Assembly (NCBI RefSeq): GCF_023078275.1
Contig: NC_062991.1
Span: 1,736,001 to 1,800,000 of the forward strand
Direction of reading: 5' to 3'
From: Leguminivora glycinivorella
Lineage: Eukaryota > Arthropoda > Insecta > Lepidoptera > Tortricidae
DNA length: 64,000 nt
In this document: piece by piece, positions 32,101 through 45,400 of the stretch
Numbering within the stretch: position 1 is the first letter of the stretch
Layout of the letters: every line of letters begins with the position of its first letter
Translations under genes and position numbers: made by a program
The notes under the pieces: generated by a model
Database searches by the model: none
Told to the model about the DNA's origin: nothing
Seen by the model: only the letters and a program-made list of their open reading frames with translations

Positions 32101-35100
32101 ATACGGCCATCCCCGTGTACTTGATCACGGCTTCGAAGTTATGCGCGGGGACCATACCCGTGAACCCGGGGTTGTTCTTTATTGCGTAGTGGACGGCTGT
32201 GGCTAAACACAACGCTGGAAAAAATATTAGGGCAAGTTTTAGGGTTCCGTAGTCAACTAGGAACCCCTATAGTTTCGCCATGTCCGTCCGTCAGTCCGTC
32301 CGCGGATAATCTCAGTGACCGTTAGGACTAGAAAGCTGAAATTTGGTACCAATATGTATATCTGTCGCAGGGAAACGGCCAAAACAGAGATTTGATCAAA
32401 TCTCTAAGGGATTTGATCAAATCACGCAGGATGTCAAAATAACGAATCCATTTCATCATTTCTTTAGAAAATTTCAGTCATTTGACTAAATCCCTGACTA
32501 TGTTTAGTGAAATCACAAAATCAACCAATAGACACGCCACGTTTTCTCATTTCACTAGATTTGTTTAGGGATTTGATAAAATCCCTGAACCGCGTCAGTA
32601 ACTTGACGAAACGAGCTTATAAAGTCAACTAGTTTTATCATTTCGCTAAACAAGTTCAGTGAAAAGACGACATATTTTAATAAATGTGAAAATAATTTAA
32701 AATGAAACTTTTTTAGCTTTATTTCTTCACTTTTTAAATTTTTTTTCTTATTTATAGAAAAAAAAACTCTTAAAAACGGATTCAATTTTATTATTTCGCT
32801 AATCTACATAAGGATTCAATCAAATCGAGTAACAAAGGAAAGAGTCTCATAAATTTAACTGTATTAGATTCTTGGCTTTGTCATTTCACGAAACCAGTTC
32901 AGACATTTGATCAAATCACCAGTTGAGACTTTATCATTTCCCTAAATTTGTTTAGGGAAATGTTAAAACTAATTGACTTTTTGAGTTCGTTTCATCAACT
33001 CACTGTCGTGGTTCAGGGGTTTTATCAAATCCCTAAACAAATTTAGTGAAATGACAAAACGTGGCGTGTCTATTAGCCGATTTTGTGATCTCAGCAGAGT
33101 CAGGGATTTAGTCAAATAACTGAAACTTTCTATAGAAATGATGAAATAGATTCGTCATTTAGACATCCTGCGTGATTTGATCAAATCCCTTAGAGATTTG
33201 ATCAAATCCTTAGAGATTTGATCAAATCTCTGTTTTGGCCATTTCCCTGCGACATATCAATCACGCCGACAAAGTGGTAAAATAAAAATTCCAACCACAA
33301 CGTGTGATATATATTGTTGGATAGGTATTTAAAAATTAATAAGGGTTTACTAAAATCGTTTTTTTGATAATATTAATATTTTCGGAAGTAATCGCTCCTA
33401 AAGGAAAAAAGTGTGTCCCCCTCTAACTTTTGAACCATATGTTTAAAAAATATTTTAAAAAATCACAAAAGTAGAACTTTACAAAGACTTTCTAGAAAAA
33501 TTGTTGTGAACTTGATAGGTTCAGTAGTTTTTGAAAAAAAATACGGAAAACTACGGAACCCTAGACTGAGCGTGGCCCGACACGTTCTTGGCCGGTTTTT
33601 TTCTAAGGTAGGTAAATTTTATGTTTTTCCTACTCAGAATCACGGGCCCTTTCGATCCAGGAGACAAAAAATGGTCCCAAAATTTTCTATTATTTTGCAC
33701 ACTTTCCACTTTGTAACCGCTTGCACAGTGTTTGAAAAATGGTAACGAAGAGGAAATATAAAATTTGGGACGCTTTTTTTACCTAGTAGGATCGAAAAGG
33801 CTCGTGATTCTGAGTAAGAAAAACTTTAAATTTACCTATTTTGGAACATATTGCGGTTTTTGAACGTGCTTGCATTAAGTTGGTAACATTGGTAAGACGC
33901 CACTACTTTAAATGACAGACGACGCGTTTCGTTCCATTTCACGTTCTGTTTACACGACTCATTATGAGCCACTTTTTAGGGTTCCGTAGTCAACTAGGAA
34001 CCCTTATAGTTTCGCCATGTCTGTCTGTCCGTCCGTCCGTCCGTCCGTCCGCGGATAATCTCAGTAACCGTAAGCAGTAGAAAGCTGAAATTTGGTACAA
34101 ATATGTATATCAATCACGCCAACAAAGTGCAAAAATAAAAAATGGAAAAAAATGTTTAATTAGGGTACCCCCCCTACATGTAAAGTGGGGGCTGATATTT
34201 TTTTTCATTCCAACCCCAACGTGTGATATATTGTTGGATAGGTATTTAAAAATGAAAAGGGTTTACTAAGGTCGTTTTTTGATAATATTAATATTTTCGG
34301 AAATAATCGCTCCTAAAGGAAAAAAAAGTGCGTCCCCCCCCCTCTAACTTTTGAACCATATGTTTAAAAAATATGAAAAAAATCACAAAAGTAGAACTTT
34401 ATAAATACTTTCTAGGAAAATTGTTTTGAACTTGATAGGTTCAGTGGTTTTTGAGAAAAATACGGAAAACTACGGAACCCTACACTGAGCGTGGCCCGAC
34501 ACGCTCTTGGCCGGTTTTTTCAAAGTACAAACCATTTTATAAATTATGCTTAGTATGACTAAAGTAAACAATTACATATGAAATATCAATGTTTTAAACA
34601 TTAATCATCACTTAATAGTATGTTTATAGTTTTATTCCATCTTAGTAAAATAGACTAATATTAAAACAGCTCGCTATGTAGTCGTAAAATGGAACGCATA
34701 CTTTTTACGCACGAGTGCATTTTACATACAACTTCTCGCACGCTAATCAGCCAAAAAACGGGCACTTTTTGAGCAACTGTATTAAAAAAATAGTTCCGTA
34801 GGTCCTTCCGTCACCAGCACATCGCACCCTCGTTGAGCTCTGGCAGCCTTACTCACCGGCAGGATCACAACACTATGAGTAGGGTCTAGTGTTATTTGGC
34901 TGCGGTCTTCTGTAATGTGGAGGTACTTCCCCAGTTGGACTCTGCTCTAGATTCGAGCGAGATGATATCCGCTTGTGCTGTGCCCTACCACACAAAGCGG
35001 AATATCATTCGCCATGTCCTACCACCTACAAGATTTTTTGTGTGGTAGGCGTTACAAGGTTAATATCATTGTTTCTTACCTACTACGCCATTTGCAACCA

Positions 35101-38100
35101 TCGAAAATGGCGCCAAGTATTTAATTTGAGTAATTAAACAGATGACAATAAATGGGATTATCATAGCAGCAATATAAACTCGTAAATTTGGCATCCCTGA
35201 AAAAAAAAAAGTAAGTATATTATAACAATATTATTTTAGTAACTATTACATGTACATACATAATCATGCCTGTATCATGTCTGGTGGGCTGAGCACATGA
35301 ACTACTAGTTCAGTTTCAGTGCCACTCTTGGCAAAAAGGGGTTGAAAGAAATCTAAATTGTAACATTGCACTTTTATTAACTACTAGCTCTTGCCTGCGG
35401 CATCGCTCGCGTTAGAAAGAGACAAAAAGTAGCCTATGTCACTCTCCATCACTTAAAATATCACGTCAATTTGTCGCTCCGTTTTGCCATGAAAGTCGGA
35501 CAAACAAACAAACACACACACTTTCCCATTTATAATATTAATTAATTAATTAATCCATACTAATATTATAAATGGGAAAGTGTGTGTGTCTGTTTGTTTT
35601 TCCGACTTTTACGGCAAAACGGAGCGACGAATTGACATGATTTTTTTAAACTGGAGATAGTAGATGGAATGAAAAGTGACATAGGCTACTTTTTGTTTCT
35701 TTGTAACCCCCCACTTATCTAAAATGTGGGGGGGGGGGGGGGGGGGGTTGTATGAAGCATTCCGCAGTTTTCTAATTTAATGCGGGCGAAGCGGCAGGCA
35801 GGGGCAATTGTAACTAATCCGTTTTTAGGGTTCCGTAGTCAACTAGGAACCCTTATAGTTTCGCCATGTCTGTCTGTCCGTCCGTCCGTCCGTCCGTCCG
35901 TCCGCGGATAATCTCAGTAACCGTAAGTACTAGAAAGTTGAAATTTGGTACCAATATGTATATCAATCACGCCAACAAAGTGCAAAAATAAAAAATGGAA
36001 AAAAATGTTTTCTTAGGGTACCCCTCCTACATGTAAAGTGGGGGCTGATTTTTTTTTTCATTCCAACCCTAACGTGTGATATATTGTTGGATAGGTATTT
36101 AAAAATGAATAAGGGTTTACTAAGATCGTTTTTTGATAATATGAATATTTTCGGAAATAATCGCTCCTACAGGAAAAAAAAGTGCGTCCCCCCCCTCTAA
36201 CTTTTGAACCATAAGTTTAAAAAATATGAAAAAAATCACAAAAGTAGAACTTTATAAAGACTTTCTAGGAAAATTATTTTGAACTTGATAGGTTCAGTAG
36301 TTTTTGAGAAAATTACGGAAAACTACGGAACCCTACACTGAGCGTGGCCCGACACGCTCTTGGCCGGTTTTTTTTCCAATATTACACTACCTATGATGTT
36401 GAGTTCTACATGTATCCACTGAACACGGCTACCATGTACACGGTGGCTATTAAATAAGTGTATTCCCGTCACCAGTGAGTTTTTGCGGATCAGAATAGGC
36501 CCCCTGAGTAGTTTTTTTTTCGCTCCAACTATTGGAAGCGTTAAAAAAGTCATAATTGGGTAGTTCTATCATTTCGTGCAAATCATATGTTTGTTGATAT
36601 AAAACATATACTAACTCCTAAATTCATTTCAAATATTTTTTATATGTTGCGTAAGGTTCATAGGTATACTTTGCATCTAAAATGAATTATATTATTGCAA
36701 TATAAAATATATAAATAAAATATAAACATGCTAAAACTTCATTACCATTACCAGTTAGAACCTAGATTTATAGATTCGAGAGCAAATTACATAACTATTA
36801 CATGTACTGCTTTAATTTAACCTCTTAATTTAGATGAAGTACTTATAAGGGAAAAAAAGTTTGGTGGTTTATACAGTATTAACATTGATATTTATATCCA
36901 CCGCTTCAAAATATTTTTGTACAAAAAATAAATTCATTACCATAAGTTTAATTTGCAACAATGGAATTGGCCAGTAGGCATTGCAAGTGTTATTCTATAC
37001 GACGTTCGCTCTGACCGCGATCACCACGTCAGTCGGCTAGTAAACAGTGAACAGGACGGACGTGTGCCATTTTTTTATAAAAAAATACATCGCGCCGGAG
37101 ATTTGGATTTGGTACGTTTTTTCTTCATTACCATTTGCACTGTTTTGCTATTTAATTGTTACGTGTTTTATTGAACTATGAATATTTAAATAATGAATAT
37201 TCTATTCGAAAGCTTAGTGAATAAATATACCTAGAATAGCATTTGCTTTTAAAGAGTTAATCGACAAAAGGTAAAGAAAACTCATTACCATTCTTTTCAT
37301 TACCGTAATTTACTGTTTACTATAAAGAGAATGGTAATGAACATAAAACGGTGGTAATGAATTGCAGTATTAAATTCATTACCATCATTGTATGTTAATT
37401 ACCATTCTCGTTTATTAGCATGCTCCTGACTATTGAAAGTAACAAGTAAATATTCAAAACTACGTTTTCAGTAGGTATATTTAAAATAGAACATGTTATT
37501 ATTAATTACTGTTTCTCTTTTTTGTGTTTTTGGCTTTTTTATTTGACACTTCATTACCATCATCGCATTTTCATTCCCATAAATATCTATCATCATTACC
37601 ATATTCTATACTTCATTACCATTTCTTTTGGAAAAAATCTTCTGTTCATAAATCGGTAATTTTGCGTATAATAGAAAATGCATTATTGATAAATGTTTCT
37701 TTTTCATAGTTCTTACCATTACCACACAAAAAAATGGAAATTAAAAAATTCTCCTAAATTTTGCCGATTTGCACGAAATGATAGAACTACCCAATTGCGT
37801 TAGATTCAATGACCGAGCGTAAAAGTTAATTCACGAATCAGGTTTAGAGTGAAGTTGCCTGCGAGTGTTTTTACATGAAAAGATAACCCCATAATTTTTA
37901 TTATCTTATTTGCGACAGTTTTCCTACGCAAATCAATGTTCTACGTTTAAATCTCACAAACAACTTAATCCGCATGTCCGCTTAGCACCCATAGTACAAG
38001 CTTTGCTTAGTTTGGGGCTAAGTTGATCTGTGTAAGGTATCCCCAATATTTATTTATTTTATTTATTTAAATTAAGGAAAGGGCTTGTTAACACCAGAAA

Positions 38101-39425
38101 AATGCATGTTTGCATAGTTTAAGTAGCATTATTTTGCATAAAACCACCGTGACTCAGGGGACCGTAACCATCGCAATAACAGGCCCCGTAGCCGAATGGC
38201 ATTTCTCCGACGCGAAACGAAAGCGATACGCCGCTGGCTCTGTCGCGCCAATACGCAAGCGCGATAGAGATAGATATCTACTAGCGCTTCGTTTCGTGAG
38301 CGTTTCGTGAGCGATTGTGCCATTCGGCTAGCCACCCAGGCAAGAAAAAGTTGATTCACCCAAATACGTCTGGAATATTGTTGTAAAAATTTTGATTGAC
38401 ATGGAAATTGGAGATGCTATTTTTTTTAACCCCCGACGCAAAAACGACGGGGTGTAATAAGTTTGACGTGGCTGTCTGTGTGTGTGTCTGTATGTCTGTC
38501 TGTCTGCCTGTCTGTCTGTCTGTGTGCGTGTCTGTCAGTGGCATCGTAGCTCCCGAACGGATGAACCGATTTAGATTTAGTTTTTTTTTGACTGAAAGCC
38601 GAGTTAGTCGGGAGTGTTCTTAGCCATGTTTCATGAAAATCGGTCTACTATGTCGCGGTCGGGGGTTTTTTCAAAATTTTAATTTTGTGGTTAGGTTATG
38701 TAAAAACTTGACTTGGTTTGATGCGTATTTACCAATTTGTACACATTTCTTTGACGACCGGTCTGGCGCAGTCGGTAGTGACCCTGCCTGCTGCGCCGCG
38801 GTCCCGGGTTCGAATCCCGGTAAGGGCATTTATTTGTGTGATGAGCACAGATATTTGTTCCTGAGTCATGGATGTTTTCTATGTATGTAAGTGTTTATAT
38901 ATTATAAAAAAAAACTAAACTATATATTATAAAAAAATTAAAACTATTGTTAAACGTAAGTTCTTTTAATAACATAATTATAATTACTTTAGGTTTATGT
39001 TTATGTTGTATGCAGTTTAATTTTCTTGTATTACGTTACGTTATGTTGTTTTCTTATATTCATTTAGTGAACTTTATTTGGTTTACAATTATGAACCTCC
39101 AGATCTCTTGTTATTGTTTTTCTTTTTTTGCAGTACATTTTTGTATTGCCAATATGTAATGATATGTAATGTGTTTATGTGACTGTTTGGTTTCTGAATA
39201 AACTAAAAAAAAAAAAAAAAAATATCGTTGTCTGAGTACCTGCAACACAAGCCTTCTTGAGCTTACCGTGGAACTCAGTCAATCTGTGTAAGAATGTCCT
39301 ATAATATTTATTATTTATTTATTTATATTTATTTCTCATATTGAGTACGATGGAATCTGACAGCCCCATGACAATGTGTGTGTGACAGCACCCCGTCGTT
39401 TTTAACCCCCGACGCAAAAACGACG

Positions 39426-39479
<54 letters not shown>

Positions 39480-42400
39480 GTATGTCTGTCTGTGGCATCG
39501 TAGCTCCCGAACGGATGAACCGATTTCGATTTAGGCCTGATTTAGACGGCGTGCGAACTCACATGCGATTTTAGTTACATTGCGCGCTGTTCAGGTTACA
39601 TACAATTTGATACATCCATCATATACAATGTAATAAAACTCTTATGCGAGTTCTCGTACCTTATAATTGGGCCCTTAGTTTTTTTATATTGCGGTATTTG
39701 ATGGCTGTGAAAAATTGTATATACCCTCAACAGCCCGCAATGTAACTAAACTCGCATGCGAGTTCGTACACCGTCTAAATCAGGCCTTAGTCGGGAGTGA
39801 GTGTTCTTAGCCACGTTTCATAAAAATCGGTCTATTAAGTCGCGGTCGGGGGTTTTTTCAAAATTTTAATTTTTTGGTTAGGTTATTGCATCGGGGGGGG
39901 GGGGGGGGGGGGGGGGGGGGGTAAAAACCAACCATTTTGACCCTCGATAGAGCTTCTTGGGAGGCCCTCTACCAACTGCTTGATAGTTTTAGCCACCATC
40001 AGCTGATACGCTGCACAGGCTCCAAACAGGTCCAAACATGTTATGAGGTCGACGTAGAGTCTGAAATAATAAATTTTTTGTTATCATTATTTCTACGTTA
40101 GCACACAGTATAATAAAGAGTACTATTGTGTTATGTTATGCCCACTCCCGGTCCCCACTGAAAGCGCCGCCCACCCGTCTCGGTTACCTCACAGTTATAG
40201 TCGTTCAGTTTCTCTAAGGCAGAAAAGCCATAAAACTGGTTACAATTGCATTATTATTTGCGAAAGGTATGAAAGGTAAATTGTAAATTATGTAGCATGT
40301 AATAGTACATTACATCAGAGGCCGGGAAAATGAGGATTTCCGGCCAAGTGGGTATATACCATTTTCACGCGAATCCGTTTTCACGCCGAGGCATGTATAG
40401 TGCTTTTCTCAAACATACAATGAAATAAAAAAAAATGCTCTAAAGGACAATATTTTATTTATTAAGTGACAAAATACAAATACACTCAAACGTCAAGTGT
40501 GACAAGTATCCAGGTCACACAAAAATTAAAAAAAAAGTGACATGACAGTACTGACAGCTTACTTAAAAAAGTTACTTTGCAGGCCTAGGCCTAAAAAATA
40601 ATATGAAATCCCTTTACAGTCCTCTCGGGTTGTTGCGCCCAAAAAGCGATACTTCCCAGCCCATTTTAAGGAACGTAAAGACAATATTTCATTGCACGTT
40701 TGAGAAAAGTCTTTGTTTTAATACTGTAAGCTTGTATGTTGTATGAATAAATAAATATGAATGAAGTTGTAATGGTAGGGATTTACAACAAATAGAATTA
40801 TACACTAAATTGTGTCATGATCAATTGCGGGAAATTGATTTTCCTTCTGAATTGAGTCAATGTGTCATTCAGCGGATCAAATGTGTGATTCAGACTCGCA
40901 TAGGCAGGTAATAAACGAATTGTATCTAAACACAACTCAGATAATGATACGTGCCGCGACCTTGACCTACAGAGGCGGGGTAAACAAAAAGAGGAAAAAC
41001 AAACAGAGCGTGTCGGACCACGAGGCGGGGTAAACAAAAAGAGGAAAAAAGGTAGTGACAGGCTGGAACCTCCATGTTAGTGAGGCGCATAGGGAAGCTC
41101 TCTCTAAGAAAGACTATAAGAAATGAGGATCTGTGGAGTATGTGCCGACAACCTCTGATCGCCCAGAAGTGGCTCTGCGGAAATGGAGATGGATCGGTCA
41201 TACCCTTCGAAGAGGAGCTACCAACAGCGCCAGTATCGCGTTTGAGTGGCGGCCTCAAGGAGGAAAGAGGGGCCCTTGCAAGCCCTTGGAGCAATGTCAG
41301 ATTGAACATTGGTCATTAATTTTGGAATCAGCACCCCCTAAAACCTATTTTACGACACCCATGACGACTTTTGTGTCAAAGTGACAGTCAGCAATGTCAG
41401 ATTCCCAATTGGTCATTAATTTTGGAATCAGCACCACCTAAAACCTATTTTACGACACCCATGACGACTTTTGTGTCAGAGTGACAGTCAGCAATGTCAG
41501 ATTGAACATTGGTCATTAATTTGAAATGAAATGAAAATAATTTTGAATGAAATGAATTTTGGAATCAGCACCACCTAAAACCTATTTTACGACACCCATG
41601 ACGACTTTTGTGTCAGAGTGACAGTCAGCAGTCAGATTGAACATTGGTCATTAATTTTGGAATCAGTATCCCCTAAAACCTATTTTACGACACCCATGAC
41701 GACTTTTGTGTCAAAGTGACAGTCAGCAATTTCAGATTCCAAATTGGTTATTAATTTTGGAATCAGCACCCCCTAAAACCTATTTTACGACACCCACGAC
41801 GACTTTTGTGTCAAAGTGACAGTCAGCAATGTCAGATTCCAAATTGGTCATTAATTTTGGAATCAGCACCACCTAAAACCTATTTTACGACACCCTTGAC
41901 GACTTTTGTGTCAGAGTGACAGTCAACAACGTCAGATTGAACATTCGTCATTAATTTTGGAATCAGCACCCCCTAAAACCTATTTCACGACACCCATGAC
42001 GACTCTTGTGTCAAAGTGACAGTCAGCAATTTCAGATTCCAAATTGGTCATTAATTTTGGAATCAGCACCCCCTAAAACCTATTTTACGACATCCATGAC
42101 GACTTTTGTGTCAAAGTGACAGTCAGCAATGTCAGATTCCAAATTGGTCATTAATTTTGGAATCAGCACCACCTAAAACCTATTTTACGACACCCATGAC
42201 GACTTTTGTGTCAGAGTGACAGTCAGCAATGTCAGATTGAACATTGGTCATTCATTTTGGAATCAGCACCTCCTAAAACCTATTTTACGACACCCATGAC
42301 GACTTTTGTGTCAAAGTGACAGTCAGCAATGTCAGATTCCAAATTGGTCATTAATTTTGGAATCAGCACCACCTAAAACCTATTTTACGACACCCATGAC

Positions 42401-45400
42401 GACTTTTGTGTCAAAGTGACAGTCAGCAATGTCAGATTCCAAATTGGTCATTAATTTTGGAATCAGCACCCCCTAAATAGTACATTACATCAGAGACCGG
42501 GAAAATGAGGATTTCCGGCCAAGTGGGTATATACGGCCGAGCGAGCGTGCGAGCGAGGCCGGATAGGGATACGAGGCCGGGAATCCGTTTTCACGCCGAG
42601 GCATGTATAGTGCTTTTCTCAAACATACAATGAAATTAAAAAAAAATGCTCTAAAGGACAATATTTTATAAAAAAAAGTTACTTTGCAGGCCTAGGCCTA
42701 AAAAATAATATGAAATCCCTTTACCGTCCTCTCGAGTTGTTGCGCCCAAAAAGCGATACTTCCCAGCCCATTTTAAGGAACGTAAAGACAATATTTCATT
42801 GCATGTTTGAGAAATGGTAATTTACCGTTTCACTTGATTACATTACAAGTAATCTGACACCCAGTAGTGGATTACAAAGTAAAATCAAGTAATCGTGTAA
42901 TCCGGAATCGATTACGATTTGCCCATCTCTGCTTGATATGATATGTTTTAAAATGTCAAATATTAATATCAGCGCCATCTAGCTGAGCGTACCCCTAAGG
43001 TGTAATGCCATCTAGGCCACCGTACCTTTTTCTGTATAGTACTGAGGTACGTTTTTTTATCTTCCTTTTCACCTTATTACAATGCAATAAAGTGTAATAC
43101 GGTGAAAAAGTGGTTACATCTCTTTGTAGTCGACTGTATACCTACTAATGTATGTGTAATTGCTACACGATATTTAGGTATAGGGTCCCGTTCGTTTTTC
43201 GTCACGTTCCTTTTGTCCGATTCTACTTTCGTCAGCAATTCTTCATTCGTCAAGTTAGTCAGCAGTCATTTTCGTCACTGACCATATAATGAGTTGTTGG
43301 CATTTTTCTTATTTCGACTCAATCGTTTTTCGTCATTTCGTATTTGGTCATATTCTAAGTTGGCACGGAACTAAGACTATGATAAAAAACGAAAAACATA
43401 GATTTAACAGCGAACAAGCCGAAAGAATAATATGACGAGTAAAGAACGAGACGGATTAAGATAAAGATGACCAACAAATTTGACCGTAGACCGACGATCG
43501 TGACGAATAAAGAATGGCTGACGAAAACAGAATCGGACAAATATAGGAACGTGACGAAAGACGAACGATACGACCCAAGAGTTATACCGATGGTTTCAAT
43601 ATATAAAAAAACTGAGACTAAAAAGTTCCCAAGTGTAAGGTCTATTTATATCACATCTCGGACACTGGCGATCAAATATATGAAAGAGGCGCGTTCCTAA
43701 CACACATTTTAAGCTCGTGTAGGTGAACGCGTACCATGCTTGTATGAGTGAAATATGACAGGTCGACTAATTAAATAATTAATTTTTTTTTTTTTTTTTT
43801 TTTATGGGATAGGAGGCAAACGAGCAGACAGGTCGCCTGATGGTAAGCGATCACCGCCGCCCATGGACACCCGAAACACCAGAGGTGTTGGAGGTGCGTT
43901 GCCGGCCTTTAAGATGGGTGTACGCTCTTTTCTTGAAGATTTGAAGGTCGTATCGGTCCGGAAATACCGCAGGCGACAATTCATTCCACAGTTTAGCTGT
44001 GCGGGGCAGGAAGTTTCTGGAGAAACGCACAGTTGAGAACTGCCAGCCATCTAGATTAATTAAACTACGGTTGTACTCACGTTATTATATCGCTATTGCT
44101 GCGACATGTTTCCGGCCAATTCGGAGGCCCCTCTTCAGGCATATAGGAGTTCACGCGACGGTTAAACTCACAGACAGGTCGACTGTTCGTGTTTTTGACA
44201 GGCGGTAACTGTGAGGTAACCGAGAGGGGTTGGGCGGCGCTATCAGCGGGGAGCGGGAGTGGCCATACTGTGCGATAGTACTATTTCTTATACTGTGATT
44301 TATATCGTGGGGGCATGCGTCGTGCACTAAGGCCTTAAGGGCCACTTGCATCAACGAAAATGGTGGGTTAACCCACGGGTTAACCCACCATTTTATATGG
44401 AATTTGACAGTTGACAGCCTATATACTAACCCTGAGTTAATTGGTTGGTGTAAGTGGACCTTAGTGGGTTAACACTAACCTGAAGCAAAAAGAACATCTT
44501 GCGATCTTGGGGTTGGGGAATAGAGCGCAAGAAGCTTCTGCAATGTCAGGGTATGTCATTGAAGCTACATGGCATCGACGGCACAACCTTTGGCCGCACA
44601 TTGCTAAAGTCTGAAATTAATTCATCATTATTATATTGAATATGTTTTTCATAACACTCGCTCGTAAAAGATGTTATTACATGTCTGCACATACGTAAGC
44701 TGTTTTACCGCCCTAGGGCGGTAAAGTGAATACCAGGGGCCCGTTTCTCGAAAGGTACAAGCCTTGTATTACAAGTGCGCGAACTGTCAAATCGTATGGG
44801 TTGTCATGGAAACACACTTGTAATACAAGACTTGTACCTTTCGAGAAACAGGCCCCTGGTTGGGCCTTCCACGACCTGTCAAAAATTACAAGATGGCGGA
44901 CGAATGTTCGAAATGTCAGCGTAGGTATTTCAATTAGGGATGTACCGACTATTGATTTGGCCGACTAGGCCGACTACCGACTAGTCGGCGCTTGGGTGGC
45001 CGATTAGTCGGCCGACTAGTCGGCTAGTCGGCCAGACCATAATTTTCGAGTAATTTATCAAAGTTTTTGAATTACATTGGTCCTTTGTTGGCGCTTTTCA
45101 TTATTTTTTAAAGGTTCAAAGGTCAATGAGAATATTGATATACAATTTCCATTTTTAACAAACGGTTTGGCTTAAGTGGGTAGGAATCCTGCCTATGAAA
45201 CCGATAGTCCTTGGTAGGACATTTCTTTCTGTGATTACCGCAGTCTTTTCTTTTGACTAACAATATAACAAATAGGTTCATAATACAACAATATCAGCTG
45301 TTAATTTATGTTTGTACTATTTTTCTATCACTTATAATGTACCGACTAATCGGCCTTTTTTTGCCGACTAGTCGCCGACTAATCGCCGACTACAAAAGTG

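Noticed and set aside
39893..39921. G29 as a functional G-quadruplex
   Set aside because: Homopolymer length is unreliable in sequencing and it lies at the end of a dispersed repeat; no supporting context.
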